Source of the DNA: Spirochaetaceae bacterium
Lineage (GTDB): Bacteria; Spirochaetota; Spirochaetia; Treponematales; Breznakiellaceae
Reading direction: 5' to 3'
DNA: 19,175 nt
Assembly: GCA_031257075.1 (NCBI GenBank)
Contig: JAIRPM010000051.1
Location: 1 to 19,175, forward strand
Under the pieces are notes generated by a model, which saw nothing but the letters and a program-made list of their open reading frames with translations, had not been told where the DNA came from and did no database searches. Below, one piece after another: positions 1 to 7,003 of the stretch (position 1 is the stretch's first letter; each line of letters begins with the position of its first letter). Position numbers and translations under genes: made by a program.

Positions 1-52
1 AGCAGGAAGGAAGCGTAACGCGCTGTTCAAACGGCAGAGGGTTTGCTTTCAT
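1..52 (-). CDS. 5' end of an unidentified gene, cut by the window edge
   Basis: An ATG on the minus strand at 52 opens a frame that stays open to the left edge and begins MKANPLPFEQRVTLPS. It starts 23 bases after the stop of the molybdopterin-binding protein gene on the same strand, so it could be the next gene of that transcription unit. The ribosome binding site is weak (only CAGG upstream). Seventeen codons are too few to assign a function, and chance openness over this length is possible. Confidence 0.35.
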   Translation of the reverse strand, partial: MKANPLPFEQRVTLPSC

Positions 53-75
53 TGTGCCGGAAACCTGTTTGTCTT

Positions 76-1146
76 TCAAAGGGCGGAAAATTTTGACGCA
101 AAAGCGCCGAACGAGCAAACCGGAAACGAACATTCCACACAGCCTAGGCATAAGCCGCCTAAGCCCATACGGGCAAAATCTTCCTGTGTCAACCGTTTGC
201 CTGCGAGTAAAAAAGGTAATAGTACGTCGAATATTGTTGTTTTGGCAAACATAACACAGCCGGGAAGGCCGCAGACGGGCGTTCCCCGCGCAAGGTAGGC
301 AAGCATAATCATAGCGCCCGGAAATACCGGCGCTCCGTACGTAACGACTTCATCTGCCGTCTGCCGTATAGCCGCGGGCGTATTATCATCGGGGTCTACG
401 CTCATACCGCCTGAGCAGAGGATGATGCCGGCATCGCCTTCATCCGATGCCGCCGCCAAAGATTTTTTACAATCATGTATCGCGGCGGCGACATTGGCCG
501 TGCCGTCTTTGACAACTATTCTGCGGACTATGGTTATGCCGAATGCATATAATTTTTTTTCGAGCGCCGGAGTGAATTTGTCTTTGACAAGGCCGCCGGC
601 AATTTCGCTGCCGGTAACAACAATGGCGGCAAATTGTAATTTTTGCGGCAGTATGGAAAAAATTGCCTCTTCTCCGGCAATATGTTCCGCATTACGCAGT
701 TTTTCTTCGGTGGTGAAAAGAGGGATGGCCTTGACCGCGGCAAGTTTGTCGCCGGAATGTACCCATGTAAAAGGGCGGCGGGAGGCTACCGCCAATTCGC
801 CGGTAAGATTGATGGCGGTTACCGCGCTGCAGCGGACATCGAAGAAGCCGTCCGATGCGGCAAATAATTCTATTTTCCCTTCTGACGGCGGCGCAGCATT
901 GATGCCCCCCCCCATGCAAAGGCGCGCCAGACGCAGCGCTGCGTCATTTTCATGAATCATGCCGGGTTCGCATTCCATAACAAAAATGTGTTCTTTGCCC
1001 AGCGAACGCAGTACCGGTATGTCTTCTTTTTGAATAATATGGCCTTTTTTGAAACGCGCTCCCTTATATTCACCGGGAATAATACATGTAATATCATGCA
1101 AAAGAGCGCGGCCTGCCGATTCTTCTACTGGAATAGTTGTTGTCAT
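76..1146 (-). CDS. MoeA/MogA-type molybdopterin-binding protein
   Basis: Predicted 356-residue cytoplasmic protein of the molybdenum cofactor-binding superfamily. The N-terminal third (about 1-75) has the MoeA-like start with VEESAGRALLHDIT and GARFKKGHII. The MoCF-binding fold lies at about 172-310, with VVTGSEIAGG near 177-185 and the signature SGGMSVDPDDNTP at 245-257, followed by PGAMIMLAYL and the loop GLPGC. It is shorter than a canonical MoeA (about 400 residues) and lacks a clear MoeA C-terminal beta domain. Instead it ends in a cysteine cluster (C333, C336, C339, C344). Related stand-alone molybdopterin-binding proteins are often found beside molybdenum hydroxylase genes; that context is not visible here. 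It may bind molybdopterin or an adenylylated precursor, but the exact reaction is unknown. The transporter gene lies upstream on the same strand, with a palindrome in the 71-base gap. The gene ends in TGA. Confidence 0.8.
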   Translation of the reverse strand: MTTTIPVEESAGRALLHDITCIIPGEYKGARFKKGHIIQKEDIPVLRSLGKEHIFVMECEPGMIHENDAALRLARLCMGGGINAAPPSEGKIELFAASDGFFDVRCSAVTAINLTGELAVASRRPFTWVHSGDKLAAVKAIPLFTTEEKLRNAEHIAGEEAIFSILPQKLQFAAIVVTGSEIAGGLVKDKFTPALEKKLYAFGITIVRRIVVKDGTANVAAAIHDCKKSLAAASDEGDAGIILCSGGMSVDPDDNTPAAIRQTADEVVTYGAPVFPGAMIMLAYLARGTPVCGLPGCVMFAKTTIFDVLLPFLLAGKRLTQEDFARMGLGGLCLGCVECSFPVCSFGAFASKFSAL

Positions 1147-1165
1147 AACATTAAAGAATTCCTAA

Positions 1166-1202
1166 GGCAATGCTGATTAAATTGACTCTAATCAGCGTTG
1201 CC
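1166..1202. repeat. Dispersed palindrome, copy 1
   Basis: Arms GGCAATGCTGATTA (1166-1179) and TAATCAGCGTTGCC (1189-1202) pair over 14 bases with one T-G wobble around a 9-base loop. It lies 15 bases after the stop of the symporter gene (minus strand). Closely related arms recur at 6735-6771, and more distant ones at 11378-11419 and 15633-15670. No T-tract follows on the minus strand, so it is not a typical intrinsic terminator; REP-like element is the better description. Confidence 0.75.
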
Positions 1203-1217
1203 CTCTGTATTTGCCCA

Positions 1218-2450
1218 TTATACAAAATGCCGGACGGTACGTTCTTCACGAAGGCCGGAAATAGACGCGACAATAAGCGAACCTACCGCGGCAGCCATCA
1301 CATCCAAAAAGGTGCCGAGCGCGACAAGAAAAAAAGCAATCGGTTTTAAAATAAGAAAACTATTTTCAAAACCATTGCCGTAAGACGCGCACAAACTGGC
1401 AAGGCAGACAAAAGCGGCATTTCCGCCATGCTGGCCGAGCAAAAAAGTAAAACCGAGCGCGTAAGCAAGAATGCGGAATACTTCATGCGCTTCTATGCCA
1501 AAGATAGAATATGATTTTACGATTACAATAAACGCGATGACCGCGACCATAGTGCTGCCGCACCGTCCAAAGGTGCTGAACAATGTTATTGTAACTGAAG
1601 AGCAGCGCCGTTTAATGCCCAAATTTGCCTTTAAGACATGCAAAAGAACCGGCAGGCTGAAATTTATATCACCGGAGAAAAAAGAGGCTATCGCCGCCGC
1701 AAACATTCCGTACACCGCCGACCATGGATTGGGGCGCTTGCGGAAAAGATAAAGCAGTACAGGCAGTATGAGCAGTCCCAATATCAAACTAAAAATAAGC
1801 AGCAGCAGAATAACGGCTTTGAATGTCCCATGTTCAATAATATCACGGTATTGAATTGCCCAATAAGCCGAAACAGCGATAATAACAATGCCAAGTATTT
1901 CTGAAAAAAAATCAGATATATGAAAAAAGATACGCGACAATGAATCAATAAAAGTAATAATAAGCTTTGTATAATGGATATCGTATGTTAACCCGATTGC
2001 GATGAAAAATGCGCATATCAACAGCGGGAATATAAATACGCCGTCTCCGGTAAATACCGAAAACATATTTGGCGGGAACAAATTTAGAAAAAACCGTGCC
2101 GGGTCAATGCCGGGCGGAGCGCTTTGTTCTTCCATAATAATGGAGACCCGTTCAGGCGGAAATATAAACGTAACGGCAATGCCAAGCGAAATGACAAGTA
2201 CCGAAATCGCTGTCAATACCAGCAAAGTTTTTACCGTCAAACGCCAAAATTGCTGCGTGCTTCTTAGTTCGTAAATACCGATAGTCAGCCCAAAAAAGAG
2301 AAGCGGTACAGAAACATAACGCCCGATATTAAGCGCTACGCCATGAGCGGTTTCAATAATGCCGGCGGCAACCGTGGAATCCTGCGGTACAAGAAATCCA
2401 AGTATGCACCCCAACACCGAACCGATAAGTAATTTAATCCAAACTTTCAT
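1218..2450 (-). CDS. Dicarboxylate/amino acid:cation symporter family protein (divergent)
   Basis: Predicted 410-residue inner-membrane transporter of the GltP/DctA-like DAACS family (SLC1 fold). About eight hydrophobic segments are visible, starting with MKVWIKLLIGSVLGCILGFL and including 70-97, 135-155, 185-200, 210-236 and 325-400. The re-entrant loop and TM7 region are recognisable: SFFSGDINFSLPVLLHVL (256-273), then NLGIK and STFGRCGSTMVAVIAF (292-307). In canonical members the second part contains the sodium-binding NMDGT motif; here it reads GRCGST. In the last helix the usual D-x3-T-x2-N-V-x-G-D pattern is replaced by FLDVMAAAVGSLIV (381-394). Family membership is fairly secure, but the usual substrate and sodium ligands are not conserved, so aspartate, glutamate or C4-dicarboxylate should not be assumed. 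A GGGGA about 10 bases before the ATG may act as a weak ribosome binding site. Confidence 0.75.
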   Translation of the reverse strand: MKVWIKLLIGSVLGCILGFLVPQDSTVAAGIIETAHGVALNIGRYVSVPLLFFGLTIGIYELRSTQQFWRLTVKTLLVLTAISVLVISLGIAVTFIFPPERVSIIMEEQSAPPGIDPARFFLNLFPPNMFSVFTGDGVFIFPLLICAFFIAIGLTYDIHYTKLIITFIDSLSRIFFHISDFFSEILGIVIIAVSAYWAIQYRDIIEHGTFKAVILLLLIFSLILGLLILPVLLYLFRKRPNPWSAVYGMFAAAIASFFSGDINFSLPVLLHVLKANLGIKRRCSSVTITLFSTFGRCGSTMVAVIAFIVIVKSYSIFGIEAHEVFRILAYALGFTFLLGQHGGNAAFVCLASLCASYGNGFENSFLILKPIAFFLVALGTFLDVMAAAVGSLIVASISGLREERTVRHFV

Positions 2451-2477
2451 TTGCTATGTATCCCCGATTGATTTTAG

Positions 2478-2511
2478 GGCATATCGAAAAACTAGAGTTT
2501 TTTGATATGCC
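2478..2511. repeat. Intergenic palindrome with A/T-rich centre
   Basis: GGCATATCGAAAAACT (2478-2493) pairs with AGTTTTTTGATATGCC (2496-2511), with one G-T wobble. It lies 7 bases after the stop of the exported protein gene at 2519 and before the symporter start at 2450, both on the minus strand. Position and size match the other intergenic palindromes, but the sequence is different. Only a moderate CTAAAAT follows on the minus strand, so terminator activity is uncertain. Confidence 0.55.
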
Positions 2512-2518
2512 GGGTTAT

Positions 2519-3688
2519 TTAGAATGAAGCGCCATGGCGCAGTTTTATTTTCTGCAAAACACTTTCCATGCCGCGCAATTCTTCTTCAGTAACATGCCTG
2601 TTAAAATATATATATTCATCTACTTTGGCTATAAGTTCATTCAACGTTTGTATGTCTACCCGAATAGGCCCTATAGGCAGCAAAATGTTCCCCGGCGGGC
2701 CGGCAATCCGCCCTCCAGTTCCCAGCGCGATATTCTGATTTTGAAGTCTCTGCCCGCCGGGAGGGAGGGGGGCGGGGGGTGTTTCTGGAACGATAATGAT
2801 AGGAGCTTCCCGGATTTCTTTTTGCACGACCAGCGGCGAAGGAGTAGTTTTGTTGTATTCAAAACCATAGATGTCTTCGGCGGCGAGAAGCACAGTCATC
2901 TGGCGTTTTTGCCAGCGTTCCACGCGGCCAACATCCATGTAGTAAGCCACAGCCGAATCTTTTACCGAAAACGGCAATGAATTAAAATTTCTGCCTTGAA
3001 CATATTCCGGTTTCCAGCGCGTTTCGTTCATACGTTTCCAGTTGCCAAAAAAAACAAAATCAGGCGATTCCAACCCGGTTACAAAAATGCTGCCCATAAG
3101 CCCGTAACGGCTGTTGCGCGATACCCACCATTGGTCGCTTGTTGTGCGGTCAATGGTGGTCTCGTTTTCTATGGGGCGCAAATCGGTGCGAAAGTGAGGT
3201 GTTGCTTTTTCGCCTAAAAAAGTATCCAGAAGGAGGCTTAATCCGGCATTTTCCGCCCGTGCGCTCCAATTTTCGATTTTATAATCTATGCGAATGCCGT
3301 TTGTTACGCCGGAACTTGCCGTTCTGATAAATGAAAATTCTTCAGTTATGGACACATCTTTTGATTCAAAAACAAGGGCGGGTTTTGTTTCGCTTCCGCG
3401 TATTGTTGTTTTGAATGACGCGCTCTCTCCCAGTACATAAACACGCCCATCAATAAAAAGAGAAAGATAAGAAGTGCGTTTGTCTTTGTCCCAGAATAAA
3501 GGTTCGTATACTTTTTTTTCTACATCCGTCATGTAATAGAGCGAAAACTTTCCCAGACGGTCATCGAGGACAAGTTTGATGCGCCCATCGGTGAATTCTT
3601 CCGCCGCATATATTGGCATAGAAAAAAGAACTATATAACAAAACAATAAAGCAATTTTCAAAAAAAACAATATATTTATTTTTTTCAT
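2519..3688 (-). CDS. Exported beta-rich protein of unknown function
   Basis: Predicted 389-residue protein with a clear signal peptide: MKKI, a hydrophobic stretch to about residue 25, then a likely signal peptidase I site near IYAAEEF. The mature part (about 30-290) has alternating hydrophobic and charged residues typical of beta structure, for example GRIKLVLDDRLGKFSLYYM and YLSLFIDGRVYVLG, with several aromatic-rich strands. A proline-rich segment (PETPPAPLPPGGQ, near 302-314) leads to a helical C-terminal piece of about 50 residues (TLNELIAKVDEYIYFNRHV...). I do not recognise a named domain. It follows the TPR-like exported protein by 32 bases on the same strand, so the two are probably cotranscribed and may work together in the periplasm or outer membrane. 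GGAGA lies about 10 bases before the ATG. Confidence 0.75.
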   Translation of the reverse strand: MKKINILFFLKIALLFCYIVLFSMPIYAAEEFTDGRIKLVLDDRLGKFSLYYMTDVEKKVYEPLFWDKDKRTSYLSLFIDGRVYVLGESASFKTTIRGSETKPALVFESKDVSITEEFSFIRTASSGVTNGIRIDYKIENWSARAENAGLSLLLDTFLGEKATPHFRTDLRPIENETTIDRTTSDQWWVSRNSRYGLMGSIFVTGLESPDFVFFGNWKRMNETRWKPEYVQGRNFNSLPFSVKDSAVAYYMDVGRVERWQKRQMTVLLAAEDIYGFEYNKTTPSPLVVQKEIREAPIIIVPETPPAPLPPGGQRLQNQNIALGTGGRIAGPPGNILLPIGPIRVDIQTLNELIAKVDEYIYFNRHVTEEELRGMESVLQKIKLRHGASF

Positions 3689-3720
3689 ACTATTTTTTCT
3701 CCATTCCCGTAAACTGAGGC

Positions 3721-4755
3721 TTACCAGCGCTGAATTTCTATCATATCGTATGCGTTAAGCAGCGAAATAAGTTTGTCTTTTAATGAAACAGCGGAATTTT
3801 TTATTGCCAAGAGCCGTTTAATAACATCATAGTCCTGCTCAACCGGCTGTATCGGAACAGACATCGGAACGGTTGTTACGCTTTGGGTCGGTTCCTGTTC
3901 CTGAGGCCGTACCTTTTGCTCTTCGCCCAGAGCGCGGAGCATAAGGTAGGGCGCGATACGGCTTTGATACGCAAGAATTGCCTCATCGTATGAAGGCCCG
4001 CCGGTATAAACTTCCATTTGCGGATCTTCAGGTGGTTTTTGCAGTACTTTAATTTCTTCACTCAAATCAATATTTAATTTTTTTTGTTTTATTAAATCAA
4101 TACGGTGCATCGAATTTTCATATTTATAACTTTTCATATATTGTTCGACTATTGTTGAATAATAGCCTAATGCGCGTTCATAATCTTCCATAAAATAATA
4201 ACATTCACCTATCCAGAAAAGGGCAGCCGCTTTTTTATTGTATTCAATTTGAAAACTATCGTACGTTGTGTCTGCCGGATATGCGTTAAAGCGGATGCTG
4301 TTAATATAGCGCCCGTCAATGCGTATGCTTTTGTCATATTCTTGAAAAAAATTCACGGCTTCATTGTAGCGTTTCAGGCCAAAAAGGGCGCGCCCTTTTT
4401 GATAAGGTATTTCCAAAATACGCACGCTCGAAGGGTCAACACGGCGTATGTCATTCAAATCAACTATCGCGTTTTCATAATCCCCATTCGCTATTTCGGC
4501 TATCGCCATCCAAAAAAGAATTTCAGATTTATCTACCGGCGCTACAGCCTCACGCTGCGCTATACGCAATTCCTGTATTGATTCGGCCCAGCGCCCTTGT
4601 TCGAACAGTTCGATTCCGGCATCAATTCTGTCTTCCACCGTGTTTACCCCTGCCGGTGTGCGCGTGATAACACGGGACATACGTGTTTCCTGCGCAAAAA
4701 GCGCCGTAGACACGAAAAGAAAGGCAGCCGTTAGAAAAAAGCACGATGGTTTCAT
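3721..4755 (-). CDS. Exported TPR-like repeat protein
   Basis: Predicted 344-residue periplasmic or surface protein. The start at 4755 is chosen because a strong GAGGAG (4762-4767 on the plus strand as CTCCTC) lies 6 bases upstream and the protein then begins with a good signal peptide, MKPSCFFLTAAFLFVSTALFAQ. An upstream in-frame start at 4803 would put 16 polar residues before it. Helical TPR-type pairs follow: RIDAGIELFEQGRWAESIQEL (about 43-63), EILFWMAIAEIANGDYENAI, KGRALFGLKRYNEAVNFFQEY and ALFWIGECYYFMEDYERALGYY (about 194-215). The spacing is typical of spirochetal tetratricopeptide proteins, which act as protein-binding scaffolds. The C-terminal third is less regular. It is probably the first gene of a unit with the exported protein downstream and is divergent from the acyl-CoA synthetase. 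The partner is unknown. Confidence 0.8.
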   Translation of the reverse strand: MKPSCFFLTAAFLFVSTALFAQETRMSRVITRTPAGVNTVEDRIDAGIELFEQGRWAESIQELRIAQREAVAPVDKSEILFWMAIAEIANGDYENAIVDLNDIRRVDPSSVRILEIPYQKGRALFGLKRYNEAVNFFQEYDKSIRIDGRYINSIRFNAYPADTTYDSFQIEYNKKAAALFWIGECYYFMEDYERALGYYSTIVEQYMKSYKYENSMHRIDLIKQKKLNIDLSEEIKVLQKPPEDPQMEVYTGGPSYDEAILAYQSRIAPYLMLRALGEEQKVRPQEQEPTQSVTTVPMSVPIQPVEQDYDVIKRLLAIKNSAVSLKDKLISLLNAYDMIEIQRW

Positions 4756-4772
4756 ACAGTACTCCTCTTGTA

Positions 4773-4799
4773 CTATCGGCACCAACCTGCCTGTTCTTG
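4773..4799 (-). promoter_or_regulatory. Possible sigma-28-like promoter of the TPR gene
   Basis: On the minus strand GCCGATAG (4773-4780) matches 7 of 8 positions of the FliA -10 consensus GCCGATAA and lies about 17 bases before the gene start. Fifteen bases further upstream the -35 position reads CAAG (4796-4799), only 2 of 4 against TAAA. The -10 match is good but the -35 is poor, so this is tentative. Confidence 0.3.
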
Positions 4800-4824
4800 A
4801 CATTCGCCGGCCGGCTGTTAAAGT
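4797..4824 (+). promoter_or_regulatory. Distal sigma-70-type promoter of the acyl-CoA synthetase
   Basis: A perfect -35 TTGACA (4797-4802) is followed after 16 bases by TAAAGT (4819-4824; 4 of 6 to TATAAT). The spacer contains the perfect palindrome GCCGGCCGGC (4806-4815), a possible operator. A transcript from here would carry a leader of roughly 58 bases. Confidence 0.45.
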
Positions 4825-4855
4825 AATGCTTGAAATTCCAGCGCCTGCTTCCGGT

Positions 4856-4883
4856 TTGACAAATGAACAAAATACGTTAAAAT
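4856..4883 (+). promoter_or_regulatory. Proximal sigma-70-type promoter, probably giving a leaderless mRNA
   Basis: TTGACA (4856-4861), a 16-base spacer and TAAAAT (4878-4883, 5 of 6) make the best sigma-70 promoter in the window. The ATG of the acyl-CoA synthetase begins at 4890, about where transcription should start. No Shine-Dalgarno is present, and an in-frame TAA at 4878-4880 rules out an earlier start. Confidence 0.65.
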
Positions 4884-4889
4884 AGAACT

Positions 4890-6707
4890 ATGCTTGATTA
4901 TAAAGAATATGGGGCTGATTGGCCCGACATTCCATATATGAATTTTACAGCGTTTGCGGAAGGCATTTGTAAAAAACATGCCGGCAAACCCTTCATTCTC
5001 TACCGTGAAAGCCGGCAGACTGAATTTACCGTATGGACTTTTGCTCATTACTACGATGAATGTAAACGAATTGCCCGAGGGCTTCTTGCCGCAGGGCTGA
5101 AAAGAGGCGACCGTGTTGTTCTTTGGGCCGAAAACCGCCCGGAATGGATGGCGGTGTGGATGGGAACGGCTATTGCCGGCTGCACCGTTGTTCCGGTGGA
5201 CTTTCTTATCAGTGATAACGAGGCTGCTAACATCATCACCCTTACCGCCGCGAAAGCCTTTTTCTTTTCCGCGCGCAAGACTGAATTTGCGGACGCGTTG
5301 ACCGCGCCCCATTTGGTGGTGAAAGCGCAGATTCCCGAATCCGGGAACAAAGGGCAGGAAGAAAGGAAGGAGAGCGACGGCGGCGATAATTCCTATTCCC
5401 CGGTTTCTTACTATGAATTTGGAATAAATGACGGCTCCCAGCCGCTTACCGGTGAGGCCGTCATTGCCGGCTGCGACCCTGTTTCCATTGTGTTTACGTC
5501 CGGCACCACAGGTTTTGCCAAAGGGGTAATGCTTAGTCACAAGGGGCTTATAGCCAATGTGAGCGCCGCGCTCAGAATGCTTACCCCCAATGAAAAAGAC
5601 ATATTTATCGATGTGCTGCCTTTGCACCATACCTATCCGACTACGTGTTCTTTTCTAGCGCCGTTTGCTATCGGAGTGCCGGTTATTCTTGTTGAACGGC
5701 TTGTGGGGGACGTGGTTATCCGCGACATCCGCGACGGCGGTGGAACGTTTCTTATTTCGGTGCCGCTTCTCTATGACAAAGTGAAGACGGCAATTGATGC
5801 AAAATATCAGAAAACGCCGTTTCCGGTCAAATTTGTACTCGACTTGCTTCGTAAAAAGGCTCTTGCCGAAGCCAAAAAAGGCAATCCCGAATTCGGCCGG
5901 CGCGTCTTCAAATTTATCCGCAAGAAAGCGGGGCTTGATTCTATCGGAATTATGGTCGGCGGCGGCGGGGCGCTCAATCCGGCGACGGCGGATTTTTTTG
6001 ATTCCTTTGGATTCAATATTGTGCATGGTTATGGAATGAGCGAAAATAGCCCTCTTATCAGCGTGAACACTGCCCGGCACAAGCGCAACGTGTCGGTGGG
6101 GCTTCCGGTCAAATACACCAGCGTACGTATTGTTGATAAAGATTGTGATACCCGCGATTTGCCGCCTTTTGAAGATGGCGAGATTATTGTAAAATCGCCG
6201 TCGTTGATGCTCGGCTACTACGAAAATCCCGAAGCGACCGCCGAAATGTTTACAAGCGAAGGTTATTTGAAAACCGGCGATTTGGGATATAGGGACAATG
6301 AAGGTTTTATCTACATCAACGGGCGTAAAAAAAACCTGATTGTTTCCGGCGGCGGTAAAAATATTTATCCAGAAGAAATCGAATCGCATTTTGCCAATTC
6401 CCGTGTCATAGGCGAAATTCTTGTATTGGGGCGTAAAGACGCGGCGCGGGGGGGTGAGTTCATCTTTGCCATAGTTTACCCGAACAAAGAAGCGCTTGCG
6501 GAAGATTACGGCGAACGGGCAAACAATGCCGCCTTTGTGCAAAAATTAGTGAAAGCTGAAATTGAGCGCGAAAACCGCAAACTGGCCGCGAGCAAGAAAA
6601 TCAGCGATTTTACGCTCCGCGATGCTGAGTTTGAAAAAAACGCGCAGAAAAAAATACGCCGTTTTCTCTACAAAGACTACGAGGATGCGGCGCTTACCCC
6701 GCTCTAA
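4890..6707 (+). CDS. AMP-forming acyl-CoA synthetase (long-chain fatty acid-CoA ligase type)
   Basis: Predicted 605-residue ANL-superfamily enzyme that adenylates a carboxylic acid with ATP and transfers it to CoA. Core motifs are in order: the ATP loop TSGTTGFAKG (203-212), LPLHHTYPTT (243-252), GGGGALNP (357-364), GYGMSENSP (380-388), the TGD motif in LKTGDLGYRDNEGF (460-473), the hinge GRKKNLIVSGGGKNIYPEEI (478-497), and a C-terminal lysine region NAQKKIRRFLYKDY (584-597). Length and motifs fit the fatty acid-CoA ligase branch; the exact acyl chain cannot be read. A polar, low-conservation insert lies at 150-188. It probably activates exogenous fatty acids for membrane lipids, at the membrane or in the cytoplasm. 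It is divergent from the TPR gene, and a palindrome follows 27 bases after the stop. Two TTGACA promoters precede it, the nearer implying leaderless translation. Confidence 0.9.
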   Translation: MLDYKEYGADWPDIPYMNFTAFAEGICKKHAGKPFILYRESRQTEFTVWTFAHYYDECKRIARGLLAAGLKRGDRVVLWAENRPEWMAVWMGTAIAGCTVVPVDFLISDNEAANIITLTAAKAFFFSARKTEFADALTAPHLVVKAQIPESGNKGQEERKESDGGDNSYSPVSYYEFGINDGSQPLTGEAVIAGCDPVSIVFTSGTTGFAKGVMLSHKGLIANVSAALRMLTPNEKDIFIDVLPLHHTYPTTCSFLAPFAIGVPVILVERLVGDVVIRDIRDGGGTFLISVPLLYDKVKTAIDAKYQKTPFPVKFVLDLLRKKALAEAKKGNPEFGRRVFKFIRKKAGLDSIGIMVGGGGALNPATADFFDSFGFNIVHGYGMSENSPLISVNTARHKRNVSVGLPVKYTSVRIVDKDCDTRDLPPFEDGEIIVKSPSLMLGYYENPEATAEMFTSEGYLKTGDLGYRDNEGFIYINGRKKNLIVSGGGKNIYPEEIESHFANSRVIGEILVLGRKDAARGGEFIFAIVYPNKEALAEDYGERANNAAFVQKLVKAEIERENRKLAASKKISDFTLRDAEFEKNAQKKIRRFLYKDYEDAALTPL

Positions 6708-6734
6708 GGAAGGTTGTTTTCTTGGAATTTGCGC

Positions 6735-6771
6735 GGCAACGCTGATTGCATTGACGTTAATCAGCGTTGCC
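6735..6771. repeat. Dispersed palindrome, copy 2
   Basis: Perfect 13-base arms GGCAACGCTGATT (6735-6747) and AATCAGCGTTGCC (6759-6771) enclose an 11-base loop containing ATTGAC, which copy 1 also has in its centre. It lies 27 bases after the acyl-CoA synthetase stop and ends one base before the -35 element of the flagellar sigma-28 promoter. No T-tract follows. Confidence 0.8.
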
Positions 6772-6772
6772 C

Positions 6773-6799
6773 TAAACTTCCGCTGCCAAAATCCGATAT
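6773..6799 (+). promoter_or_regulatory. Sigma-28 (FliA) promoter of the flagellar genes
   Basis: TAAA (6773-6776), exactly 15 bases, then TCCGATAT (6792-6799) match the flagellar sigma-28 consensus TAAA-N15-GCCGATAA at all four -35 and six of eight -10 positions. It points toward fliK, with a predicted start near 6806 and a leader of about 200 bases. Sigma-28 control of a treponemal fla operon beginning with a fliK-like gene is consistent with what is known of the group. Confidence 0.7.
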
Positions 6800-6854
6800 T
6801 GAAAAAGACAGGTACAGACAGGAAACGCCCAGCCTTGGGAGGGGAGTGGGCGGG

Positions 6855-6886
6855 AAACTTAGGGTATAAATGGGAGAACTAAGTTT
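6855..6886. promoter_or_regulatory. Dyad AAACTTAG...CTAAGTTT around a TATAAA
   Basis: Perfect 8-base inverted arms AAACTTAG (6855-6862) and CTAAGTTT (6879-6886) flank 16 bases that contain TATAAA (6865-6870). It could be an operator over a second promoter or a hairpin in the fliK leader. No convincing -35 is seen 16-18 bases before the TATAAA. Confidence 0.4.
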
Positions 6887-6944
6887 GAAGGGAGAATCCG
6901 GTCTAAAAGGACGAACCTGTTAGATTTTCACAAACAGGGATGTA

Positions 6945-6988
6945 GAACAGGCCCGGCGCCACAAAAAGTGGCGTTGGCCGGCCTGTTC
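6945..6988 (+). promoter_or_regulatory. Long 5'UTR hairpin just before the fliK ribosome binding site
   Basis: The transcript can fold 6945-6962 against 6968-6988 around an AAAAA loop: an outer stem of 9 pairs (GAACAGGCC with GGCCTGTTC), a 3-base bulge, and an inner stem of 9 pairs including two G-U. The base ends two bases before GAGGAG of the fliK ribosome binding site. No T-tract follows, so it is not a terminator. It may influence fliK translation or protect the 5' end. Confidence 0.55.
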
Positions 6989-6990
6989 CA

Positions 6991-6996
6991 GAGGAG
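6991..6996 (+). promoter_or_regulatory. Shine-Dalgarno that sets the fliK start
   Basis: GAGGAG lies 7 bases before a GTG at 7004. An earlier in-frame GTG at 6968 has no Shine-Dalgarno and lies inside the right arm of the leader hairpin, so 7004 is the better start. Confidence 0.6.
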
Positions 6997-7003
6997 AAGG
7001 GCT

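Noticed and set aside
422..955. 177-codon plus-strand frame
   Set aside because: Antisense to the molybdopterin-binding protein gene, with no ribosome binding site or motif.
5655..6542. 295-codon open frame on the minus strand (and a similar one at 4818-5630)
   Set aside because: Both are antisense to the acyl-CoA synthetase; the translations look like random basic sequence.
6562..6882. 106-codon plus-strand frame running past the acyl-CoA synthetase
   Set aside because: Starts out of frame inside the synthetase and runs over the palindrome and sigma-28 promoter; no domain.
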